Positions 8,393 to 15,801 of a stretch of DNA of 17,116 bases are shown here, in pieces. Position 1 is the stretch's first letter. Every line of letters starts with the position of its first letter. Origin of the DNA: Schoenoplectus triqueter (lineage: Eukaryota > Streptophyta > Magnoliopsida > Poales > Cyperaceae); the NCBI GenBank assembly GCA_964058805.1, contig CAXKVV010002046.1:1-17116 (forward strand), in the 5' to 3' direction. Made by a program: the position numbers and the translations under genes. The notes under the pieces were generated by a model. It worked only from the letters and a program-made list of their open reading frames with translations. It ran no database searches and was not told where the DNA came from.

Positions 8393-8660
8393 TTGTAGAT
8401 TCCGGTGAGCGCAAGCCCCCGCCGTTAATTACCCTGGGCTGTTGTGCGACCCTTTTTCGCGCGCCGCCGCACCGCCGCCGGGCGATGGGTTCTGCGGAAG
8501 AAAGACACGGAGATCCCTCCCGAGCGTGCATCTGCTGGGTGTCGGCCGATTCTGCCGTTTAGAGATATTTGGATGCACATTCAGGGGGTTTTTAGTGATT
8601 GTGAGTTCTTGTAGATTCCGGTGGGCGCAAGCCCCCACCGTTAATTACCCTGGGCTACGA
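8389..8660 (-). repeat. Right inner junction: single partial 146-bp-type unit between a direct duplication
   Basis: From 8444 to 8521 lies one reverse-oriented copy of the GC-rich half of the 146-bp unit, from TGTGCGACCC through the CCGCCGCACCGCC block to CCCTCCC. It is flanked by a direct duplication of about 50 bp, TTCTTGTAGATTCCGGTG...CCCTGGGCT, at 8389-8440 and 8606-8655. The two copies differ in the hairpin stem (GGTGAGC...CCGCC against GGTGGGC...CCACC). The AT-richer half of the unit and the other copies seen on the left are missing here. Confidence 0.75.
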
Positions 8661-8756
8661 ACCTCGAGGCACCTCTGGATCTTTGAAAGAGAGAAGCAAA
8701 TAGTATAGTTAAAAGATGGTCAAGTGGTCGTCTAGGTTTATAAAAAGGGTCTACGG

Positions 8757-9357
8757 AAGATGAACCTACAAACAGATCGGTTCAATCTATGGAAGACAAA
8801 CCTACAAACAGATCGGTTTTGTCCTATGGGGGACGAACCTACAAACAGATCGGTTCAGTCCATGCCACCTCGAGATGCAACCTTACCAACAGACCAGGTT
8901 AATCTCTTCATAGGGGGCTTGAGGCGAGTCTACATACAGACCGACTCGACCTCCGTTGATCTAGAAGATAAACCTACAAACAGACCGGTTCAATCTTAAC
9001 TAGTCAACAACCAATCACACAAAATACAACTCGAAGCGCTGAGCCGGTTGATCTTGAGGTTGGTGAATCAGGAGAAGGGTGGATGTGGCCCACGTGTTTC
9101 TTCTCACTGATCTTCTAGATCATGAATTCGTAGCACTAAGCCGATTCATAAACCTAGGAAACACAATCGCACACAATGTCAAACCTGAAGCGCTGAGCCA
9201 GTTCAACATTGAGGCATGTGTTAGTGAAGGAACCTACCTACAGAACGGTTCACATTCACTGTTTTGTGGATGAATCTACCAACAGACCGATTCAATCTCA
9301 CAGTCTCGGGAAATGAGTCAGGAGACAAACTCGTCGACGGACGAGTTCAGTCTTGCC
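8757..9357 (-). repeat. Hairpin array B (right)
   Basis: Mirror of 4730-5325 with all hairpins kept. Two show paired changes relative to the left arm. The outer stem AGAC/GTCT (5221-5251) is GGAC/GTCC at 8831-8861. The hairpin at 4736-4755 (AACTcATC cgtc GATaAGTT) is a perfect 8-bp stem AACTCGTC gacg GACGAGTT at 9328-9347. Frames here (8760-8999, 9079-9273) are repeat-derived. Confidence 0.85.
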
Positions 9358-9985
9358 AGCTCAAATGGTCATGAATTACTTGTTCATGACACCGAGTCAT
9401 TAAGATGTCACTTCGCTCGGACATCGTAATGTTCTTCTTCTTCAAAGTCGACATAACTCTCCATGCTGATGTCGTAGCTTTGGTCATTCTTCAGCGAGCG
9501 TCGAGATGTTCTTGTCTCAACTAATCATTCTACGTGTTGCATTACTTGTGCAAAATTACTATGTTGCCCTACACCCCTTGTGTGAGCGTATTCAATCATG
9601 AGTTACTTGCTCATGGCAGCGAGTCATTAAGATGTCACCTATCTAGGACATCGTAATGTTCTTCTTCTTCAGAATCGACATATATCTTAGTGTCGTAGCT
9701 CTGGCTATTCTTCATCAAGTGTCAAGATGTTCTTGTCTCGACATGTTCCTTCATGTTGCTATCAAAGCCTTAATCATCCTACGTCAAAATATTCCTGTCT
9801 CGACGTATCTTATTATTTTTTCATCAAATGTCAAGATGTTCTTGTCTCGACATATCTTCTCGTATTGCTATTAAAGCCTCAATCATCTCACGTCAAGATG
9901 TTCCTGTCTCAACGTATCATTCTAAATGTTATATCATGTGTGCAAATATTCATATATGGCTCTACACTCCTTATGTGAGCATGTT
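9358..9985 (-). repeat. Hairpin array A (right)
   Basis: Mirror of 4034-4715. It keeps GTCGAGATGTTCTTGTCTC-type units, GACATC/GATGTC pairs, CATGAGTTACTTGCTCATG and TCATGAATTACTTGTTCATGA hairpins, and the GAGC...GCTC hairpin at 9961-9980. Several units are partly changed, for example the CGACATATATCTTAGTGTCG variant near 9674-9693. Frames at 9656-9978 are not genes. Confidence 0.8.
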
Positions 9986-10014
9986 TATTCATTTCTAAAA
10001 TGCACAAAGTCCAT

Positions 10015-10033
10015 CATTCCTATTATGAAGATA

Positions 10034-10073
<40 letters not shown>

Positions 10074-10905
10074 TCTCATTACTATTATTATTTTTTTTAT
10101 TATTATTATTTTTATTTCTTAAACTCTATTTATCTATGTAGAAAATTATTTACAAAAATAATAAGAAAAGGGGTAGCTATTAATATTTTTGGGATTTTTG
10201 TAATAACTAAAGCAGTAAAATTTTATTTTTATTATTTCTAAACTCTATTTATTCTGTAGAAAATCACTTACAAAAATAATAGAAAATAAAATGGCTATGA
10301 TTTTTATTTATATTTTCAAAATGTTTATAATAGCCAAAGTAATAGAATTTTGTTATTATATTCTATTATGTTGAAACACTATTCATTATGTAGGAATTAT
10401 TTACAAAATTAAAAGATGGTTAGCTATACTATTTTTTATTATTATTATTTTTTTTTATTATTATATTTTTTATATTTTTTTTATTTTTAATATCTATAAT
10501 AGCTAAAAAGAAATCATTACTAATATTCTATTCTATTTATTATACTATTCATTATATCTATTTTTATTATCTATAGAAAAGTATAAGATTTTTATTATTA
10601 GTCATAAGAGATGAAATTCATTATGTTTTTATTAAAACTATTATTTTTATTACATTTTATTCATCAAAAGTATATTTTTGTATATTTGTATAGAAATAAC
10701 AAAAGAAATACAATTCATATTGTAAAACTATATTATCATTCTTTATTATAAAATAAAATGTATTTTACTATTTATTACCATGATATTATATTTTTGTATT
10801 TTTGTGCTAGAGAATATCAACATAATATCTATTATTATTCATATATTTTTTATTTATCAAGGAATATAGCTAATCTCATTGTTCATTATAGCATATTATT
10901 ATCAT
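10015..10905. repeat. AT-rich segment (right)
   Basis: Mirror of 3090-4015: ATT simple repeats near 10030-10120, T-runs, and the same loosely tandem unit. The ATGGCTAT...ATAGCCAA stem is kept (about 10292-10340). The TAGCTATT stem partner reads AATAACTA (about 10173-10208), so that stem has one mismatch. Simple-repeat tracts differ in length from the left arm. No gene. Confidence 0.7.
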
Positions 10906-11224
10906 CATTATTATTTAAATGGAAAATCACTTGAAAAAAATCACTAAAATATATCTAGTTATTATTTATGATTTTTATTTGTATTTTTGGAATTTTTATA
11001 GTATTCAAAATGGCAAGTCAAAGCTAGGTCAACTATATCAATATATGTAATGTATTTTGCTTTTAAATTGTTTTATCATGATTATATTTTTAAAACTGGA
11101 ATATTATTGTATAGGAAAATAGTATGAAAAATAAGGAAATTTTAGAAACAAATTCGAGTCAATTTGGAGTTCAGGAGCATTTTCAAATCATTTATTTACT
11201 CTATATTATTACTATTCTGTTATT

Positions 11225-11480
11225 ATTTAATTAATGGGCTTAATCTGGGCCGTCAGATATATATTGAGATCAGTGCGCATCTTCTCAATTCTCTTCTTAA
11301 TTTGGGCCGCCAGATTAGTTGGAGATAGATGTTTAGTAGATCTACGGCCCAGATTAGTGCAGAGTTATTATTCAAATGTTTAAACATATCTGGGCCGCTT
11401 GATTTAATTAAGATGCGTGTTTAATGATTCTAAGGCCCAGATCCTCTTCTGTTTAAATTTTCGAACTATCGCCAGATCTC
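11225..11480. other. Arm segment with repeated GGCCCAGAT motif (right)
   Basis: Five GGCCCAGAT or TCTGGGCC motifs in both orientations at roughly 40-50-bp spacing, mirroring 2640-2830 where fewer remain. No coding frame. The spacing differs between arms, so copies were gained or lost after the arms separated. Confidence 0.45.
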
Positions 11481-12110
11481 GTTCGTCAGATATTCTTCAA
11501 GATCGGTGGACGCTTCAAAAATCGTGCAGACAAGATCCCTTCAGTCTCTGACTCTCCGATGTATCAAGATCCGTGCTAGGTGGCGTTCCCGGCGACCGGA
11601 GCACTCCTTCTCCGATCAGAACATCACCCTAGCGTCGTCTCAATGTGTAGAATTCATCTGAAGCATCTGATCAAGAATCTATATAGCAATAGAGGCTATA
11701 CCATGGTACCGAATTGGGTTGCATCACTTGATATCGGTACCGAATTGGATTCTTACCAAATTAGATCAGATTAATCGGAATTCTTGGCAATTACAGGTTT
11801 AATAAGCATCGCCCTAATATGTTATCATGATTTGAAGTGATTAGTTGACTCCTCTTGAGCTAGTAATGGTGCGAGACCACCTCGTCATTCATCAGTATAC
11901 AGTACCGATTGGTACCGAGTCATCTTTTTGCCAAATTCACTAGAATTAACCAAAATTCTTGACAATTTCAAGCTTATTGAGCGTCGCCTTAGCATGTTTA
12001 AACAGTTTGATATAGAAAATGAGGTTCTTCTTAGCCCCTTAGCATGTTGAAGCACGGCCTTGATCGGTGTAATGTGGTACCAGTCGGTACCGGCTCAATT
12101 CTTTGATGTT
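11480..12110. repeat. Right outer arm: GGTACC palindromes in a tandem of about 170-200 bp
   Basis: TCGGTACCGA-type sites near 11702-11711, 11733-11743, 11902-11921 (two) and 12074-12090 (two). Between them a module repeats: CCAAATTAGATC...AGAATTCTTGGCAATT...AGCATCGCCCTAATATG at about 11755-11825, and CCAAATTCACTAG...AAATTCTTGACAATT...AGCGTCGCCTTAGCATG at about 11930-12000. The left arm has one matching module near 2280-2360. The open frame at 11580-11774 has no homologue frame on the left and is not supported. Confidence 0.55.
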
Positions 12111-12130
12111 TAATGAACTAACATCTTCAG

Positions 12131-12504
12131 TTATATCTTCTCAGGCCTAAAGGCTCACCCAACTTAAGTTAGGGCCAGTGGCTCGCTGAGAGTTAGATGT
12201 TTTTCCTTTATTTAACCGACGATATACTGATTTGTGCCAAAATTGAAACAATTACAAGAATTAACTAATGTATTCAACTGGAATTATGCGATTAACATGA
12301 CTAGAAGACAGAGGATCATCACCTATTATCTACTATGCAAATACAAGTAAAGGAATTGAATAGCAAATGAGAAGATCATAAAAGAAACAGTATAACAGTA
12401 AAATAGAAATTGAATTATAAGTTTTCAATGCTTCCTTGATTGATCCAGGCCTAAAGGCTCACCAATCACTTTGTGATTGGGCCAGTGGCTCACTGGATTC
12501 AATC
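12131..12504 (-). repeat. Two stem-loops with constant core and different stems (right)
   Basis: Shared flanks AGGCCTAAAGGCTCACC and GGGCCAGTGGCTC enclose an inner stem and are enclosed by an outer stem. Copy 1: inner CCCAACTT/AAGTTaGGG (12158-12174), outer TCTCAG (12139-12144) with CTGAGA (12186-12191). Copy 2: inner CCAATCAC-ttt-GTGATTGG (12462-12480), outer GATTGATCCAG (12438-12448) with CTGGATtCAATC (12493-12504). Both inner and outer stems are different in sequence but remain complementary. They sit in the intron-like stretch after the right inward donor, as the left pair does. Confidence 0.65.
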
Positions 12505-12690
12505 GATTGCCATTGATTAAGACTAAAGAAAGAGCAAGATGAAGAAAAAAAAAGGAAATATAACAGATTTCTTAAAGAATAGTGGCAAGAACAGAAAAGA
12601 AATCAATTGACTACCTAACTAGCCATGTTAAAGCTCTAAATTCATTTACAAAGAGTGAGAGAAAATTATCAATTGAATGCATGAACAGTT
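12205..12690 (-). other. Intron-like stretch of the right inward transcript
   Basis: Noncoding AT-rich sequence downstream, on the minus strand, of the donor at 12692-12691. Apart from the stem-loop at 12438-12504 nothing specific was found. The mirror segment is 1481-2170. Confidence 0.3.
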
Positions 12691-12692
12691 AC

Positions 12693-12815
12693 CTCTCAAT
12701 CTGAATAGTAATCTAAATCAATCAATCTCTTTGCAATTTCTCTTCTTTTCTATAATTGGCGACTGCTAGTGTATATGCTCTCTCAATTGCTCTGCTAATG
12801 GATATCTGGATATGT
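12693..12815 (-). ncRNA. Putative noncoding first exon of the right inward transcript
   Basis: On the minus strand a TATATAAA box (12841-12848) precedes a leader of about 120 nt rich in AGAGA/GAGAGC and ending GAG|GTAACTG (donor GT at 12692-12691). Box, leader length and donor mirror 1311-1482 on the left. No protein frame spans it. Transcript and splicing are inferred; an abandoned gene leader is an alternative. Confidence 0.3.
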
Positions 12816-12819
12816 GTGT

Positions 12820-13125
12820 CTACTGTTGCTGGATTTTCGGTTTATATAAGCTAATTAGGCCGATTAAACCCAATTGTGATTGGTTAGCTGCCTTTGGGTC
12901 GGATTGCCACCTTGGATACATCTATACCCTTCAATCTGTTTCAATCAACGGCCAGGATAGAGTTGTGCTTCTTCTTCAACCGCTTTCTGTTATTCTTTGA
13001 CTGTGCCGCGATTTTGTTTGACTTCACACTCTCAATTACTCATGCAGCTCAACTGACAAGCGGGCCCGAGGCTATTACTTGCTATTTAAACACTCCATGA
13101 TCACTCTTAACGCCATTTCATTCAT
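12820..13125. promoter_or_regulatory. Right head-to-head promoter region: inward transcript (minus) and PMD gene (plus)
   Basis: Minus-strand TATATAAA (12841-12848) and plus-strand TATTTAAA (13083-13090) face apart, about 240 bp from each other. Between them lie CCAATCACAATTG on the minus strand (a CCAAT-type block about 20-30 bp upstream of the inward box, also present on the left), an ATCCTGGCCGTTGA block and CGGGCCCG. The outward box implies a PMD transcription start near 13112-13125 and a leader of about 300 nt. Aligns in mirror image with 1019-1320. Confidence 0.45.
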
Positions 13126-13419
13126 TCACCATTTCCAATTTCACTAATCCCTTTTCTGCCTCATTTTCTTCTTTTGATCAATTAGCATCTCACACCTCGA
13201 ATTGCCTCACCAATTCATCTCCATTGGCGTCGCCTTGCCTCAAAGGATCCACTTTGTAGTGCAATTTGATCTCTATAGCGTCAATTCACCTCTTCTTATC
13301 AACTCAATTTCTGGTGATAACTCAACTCCACCTTTTGATCCCCCTTTTTCGTCTGTTGATTTGATAGCACCTACCATCCGATCGTCTAATCATCACCACT
13401 CGTTAGATCATCTTCAATC
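13115..13419 (+). other. Probable 5' leader of the PMD gene
   Basis: Lies between the TATA-derived start near 13115 and the ATG at 13420. It is CT-rich (TTCATTCATTCACC, CTTCTTTTGATC) as plant leaders often are. Short upstream frames exist (one at 13202-13426 overlaps the start) and could lower translation, but nothing suggests they encode a real product. Confidence 0.35.
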
Positions 13420-13585
13420 ATGGTGAGGCGTCAAGGGAAACGGAAGGCGCGAGCTTTGCTAGGATCGGACAATGGCGAGAAGAAGAGGGAGGGAGAAGGC
13501 TCTTCGACTGGTTTGGGTGCACATGGCGCGCGTGATCCAAAGCGCAGGGGAGAAGAGGAGCAGCGGCATAGAGCTCATGCACCAG
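13420..13585 (+). CDS. PMD gene, exon 1 (basic N-terminus)
   Basis: ATG at 13420 in the context ATCATGG opens 55 codons plus one base, ending GCACCAG|GTTTAT. The peptide begins MVRRQGKRKARALLG and has a second basic patch RDPKRRGEEEQRHR, so a nuclear location is likely. The phase-1 end fits the acceptor TTGTAG|TT at 15800-15802, giving an uninterrupted frame into the PMD exon. Composition is GC-rich and codon-like, unlike the flanks. The mirror exon at 376-520 has the same organisation and the same donor phase, which is the best support for this start. Reading through the donor gives only a short tail and a stop at 13639, which looks like intron. Confidence 0.65.
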
Positions 13586-13964
13586 GTTTATCTCTTTCTT
13601 ATTCTCCTTTTAAATTCAGCTGCGTTGAACTGAATGAATAGGCTATACAGACTTGGTTCATGGCTTAACTATGCGCCTCTGCCTGCATCTCTGACTGTTG
13701 GGCCCCATTGTCAGATGTAAATGGGCTTAGGAGTAGCCATGTCAGCAATTTAGGATTAATTATGCTAATGTGGCACGTTTCTATTGGCTGTTTCATCTGA
13801 TCTGGCAATATTCATACTAATCTCCCTGTTTAATCTTGCTGACTGTGTATTAATCTGTGAGTGACACATGGCACATAATAGGGCCCACATGTATAGCCTT
13901 GGTCCAATGGCCTGCTGCCATGTGTAATAGCTGTGACCAAAATGGTGAGGTGGCTGGCTAGAAA

Positions 13965-14240
13965 AATGCCATGTGGCACAGCTGAGTTGATGTGGCTTGA
14001 TATAGCTGTGCCATGTGGCTTAGGGTTGGGTGAGATGGCCTCCTCTGGTTGTGCCGTGTGGCACAGGGGGAGTGTAGTGGACCACTGGTGTGATGCCATG
14101 TGGCATAGGATGGGATGAGGTGGCCCACTGGCTGTCTGCCACGTGGCACTGAGGTGGGGCCCACCTGTCAGTGACTCATGCCAGGGTGGGGCCCACTTGC
14201 TGACATGGCCCAATGAGAGGCTGCCACGTGGCACACCCTC
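13965..14240 (+). repeat. Cluster of GCCATGTGGC / GCCACGTGGC palindromes
   Basis: Six or more copies: TGCCATGTGGCAC (about 13967-13979), TGTGCCATGTGGC (about 14009), TGTGCCGTGTGGCACA (about 14051), ATGCCATGTGGCAT (about 14093), TGCCACGTGGCA (about 14138) and TGCCACGTGGCA (about 14222). Flanking bases co-vary: ATGCC/GGCAT against GTGCC/GGCAC. CACGTG is the plant G-box core, so transcription-factor binding is possible. CACTGAGGTGG...CCACCTGTCAGTG (14149-14175) is a further near-palindrome. The context also has GTGGGGCCCAC motifs familiar from monocot genomes. Confidence 0.6.
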
Positions 14241-14661
14241 TCTCTTCGATTATTTTATGCCTCCTGTGTTTCTTGTACCCAGTTTGTACCCAGAGCTGCT
14301 GTTATCCCCAACTTGCACCCAGGATTGATCTGATCAAATCTCAGCCTTTGATTAATCCATTTATTCTGCTTCTATCTTCCCTGAATTTATTTTAATAGCT
14401 CCACTTATCCAAAAATCATGAAAATTTCACCAAAAATCCCTAAATTCATGATGATCATCCCTGTAATTTTTAATTCCATTTTTGCCCCTGCCTCTCTGAA
14501 TTAAAAATTCTTTTATCCATAAAACCCTAATATTCTTTATGAATTAATCCCTGATCTCAATTGTAGCTCAATGTCTCTGCCAATTCTCTCTCTTGCAGAA
14601 ACCACCCTAACTAAATACCAATTAGACTTATATTGATATTCATTAGGGTTTGATTTGATTA

Positions 14662-14875
14662 AATGCTGACTACTTATCAGCAATTAATACAAATCTAGAC
14701 TTGATCAGGTGGTTGCTCCCAGCTTTGGCACCTGATCAGTCTTGTGAAATTGACTTTCAATCCCTTAACATGAGGGTGACTTGGTCAAAGAACTGACTAC
14801 TTATCAGTAATTGACACAAATCAAAGCATGGTTAGGTGGTTGCTCACAGCTTTGGCACCAGGTCAGCCTTGAAAG
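14662..14875 (+). repeat. Direct duplication of about 90 bp carrying two hairpins per copy
   Basis: Copy 1 is about 14662-14745 and copy 2 about 14790-14872. Hairpin one is GCTGA-ctactta-TCAGC (14665-14681) in copy 1 and ACTGA-ctactta-TCAGT (14792-14808) in copy 2, a paired change around an identical loop. Hairpin two has the loop GGTTGCTCNCAGCTTTGGC. In copy 1 its stem is TGATCAGGT/ACCTGATCA (14702-14738), perfect; in copy 2 it is GGTTAGGT/ACCaGGTCAGCC (14830-14868), paired largely through G-T. Confidence 0.75.
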
Positions 14876-15112
14876 CAAAATCACATTTAGAATTTCTCAT
14901 GACTAGTTGCATCAAAATGCTAGCTTGGCATTGACATCATTTCATGTAGCATAGGGATTATACCGCTTCAGCTCCTTCTTAGGGTTAGCTCCAAAGGCAG
15001 ATTTCCAGGGTTCAATTCTGACCCTCTTCAATAGGTCACTGAGGTGTGGGGTCCACCTGTCAGTGAAAATGGTCATATGGATGACTCATCAGATAGGCTA
15101 TGTTGTTAGATT

Positions 15113-15560
15113 CATCTACAAGGGACTGCCAGGTGGGTCCCACTTGTCAGATAAAATGTAATCAAATGGCTGACCCATCAAGAGATTTTCTCTCTCCTAA
15201 ATCTCCCGAGGGTCAGCCACCTCGAATGAGTAGGAGGTGGTGGGGTATTTATATCCTCGTCTTTCACCATATTATTCCATTGTGGGATTAATGCTTAACC
15301 TCTGTTCCGGGTTGGTTAGCTTTCTTAGTAAAATAGGCTAGGTCCATATCATTGGAGCTGCTCATAAGGGACTGCCATGTGGGTCCCACTTGTCAGAAAA
15401 GGTATAATCACATGGTGACACCCAAGAGGTCTCCTCTCTCCCTCGATCTTCTTGGGTGTCACTCATGCTGAGTGGATAGAGAACAGCGGGGTATTTATAC
15501 TCTTCACTTCATGCCCAGCATTCCGTTGTGGGACTAATGGATTTGTTCCGGGATTATGCA
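15113..15560 (+). repeat. Direct duplication of about 200 bp with long hairpins
   Basis: Unit A (about 15117-15312) and unit B (about 15362-15552) share AAGGGACTGCCANGTGGGT, CCCACTTGTCAGA, GGGGTATTTATA, CCNTTGTGGGA and GTTCCGGG. In unit A a CT-rich loop is closed by GGCTGACCC (15168-15176) and GGGTCAGCC (15210-15218). In unit B the equivalent loop is closed by GTGACACCCAAG (15415-15426) and CTTGGGTGTCAC (15451-15462), 12 perfect pairs. The stems have different sequences. Unit A then has CCACCT/AGGTGG (15217-15240) where unit B has GCTG/CAGC. The GTATTTATA sequences resemble TATA boxes but their role is unknown. Confidence 0.75.
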
Positions 15561-15661
15561 GCGACTTTTCCTGATCAGTGGGCCACCTTTCTACTGCTCC
15601 CTCTCTTCTTCCCCTTTCTTATGATTTATCATCAATTTATTTCATTTATTCATCTATTCAT

Positions 15662-15738
15662 CCTTGAAATTTTTCAAGGGTAAACAAAGAGCCACCCACC
15701 AAGACGAGTCTTGAACGCTCGAAAGGCTTGTCTTGGTG
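15662..15738 (+). repeat. Two perfect hairpins upstream of the PMD 3' splice site
   Basis: CCTTGAAA-tt-TTTCAAGG (15662-15679), then CACCAAGAC (15697-15705) pairing with GTCTTGGTG (15730-15738). They end about 60 bases before the acceptor AG at 15800-15801, close to where the branch point should be, so folding could affect splicing. Confidence 0.6.
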
Positions 15739-15801
15739 CATTATTCCTTATTATTCATCATTTCATTTCTCATGACGTCTTCTCTTCTTCGGGTATTGTA
15801 G

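Larger units (their letters stand above)
8444..11600 (-). repeat. Right inner arm of the giant inverted repeat
   Basis: Reverse complement of 2460-5641, described there. Order from the axis outwards: GC-rich unit, link (8521-8757), hairpin array B (8757-9357), hairpin array A (9358-9985), AT-rich segment (10015-10905), high-identity boundary segment (10906-11170), GGCCCAGAT segment (11225-11460). Base differences from the left arm are spread throughout, so this is a true diverged copy and not a duplicated assembly of one sequence. Confidence 0.9.
1..13960. repeat. Whole giant palindrome, axis near 7,000
   Basis: Mirror pairs with coordinate sums near 14,000 run from the PMD exon ends (376 with 13585), through PMD starts (520 with 13420), inward donors (1481 with 12691), GGTACC segment (about 2352 with 11738) and boundary segment (2840 with 11168) to the GC-rich unit (5641 with 8444). 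Outer parts (before 2460 and after 11600) are only moderately similar and need gaps; inner parts are close. Homology still continues at base 1, so the full arms are longer than the window. No target-site duplication or terminal motif can be seen. Confidence 0.8.
13586..15801 (+). other. PMD gene intron 1 (2,216 bp), rich in palindromic duplications
   Basis: GT at 13586 and AG at 15800-15801, with a pyrimidine-rich tract (TCTTCTCTTCTTC, 15778-15790) before the acceptor. The first 370 bp match the left intron. Inside are a cluster of GCC(A/G)(T/C)GTGGC palindromes, two direct duplications and several strong hairpins, listed separately. The section 14240-14660 shows only AT-rich filler. The open frames within (minus 13830-14234, plus 14143-14395 and 15100-15291) come from repeat sequence and have no recognisable domain. 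Confidence 0.6.

Noticed and set aside
6269..8531. Many frames of 60-95 codons across the 58-bp array
   Set aside because: 58 is not a multiple of 3, so the unit rotates through all frames; the peptides are translations of one repeat with no conservation of any frame.
5410..8680. Is the centre an LTR retrotransposon?
   Set aside because: No direct long terminal repeats, primer-binding site plus polypurine tract pair, or gag/pol frame; only a short leader-like motif inside the 146-bp unit.
1..13960. Inverted repeat as an assembly artefact
   Set aside because: The arms differ by many substitutions and indels, array copy numbers are unequal, and the outer arms are strongly diverged, which a duplicated assembly of one sequence would not show.
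13830..14234. 134-codon minus-strand frame rich in His, Pro and Ser
   Set aside because: Translation of the tandem GCCATGTGGC/GGGCCCAC palindromes within the intron; no domain.
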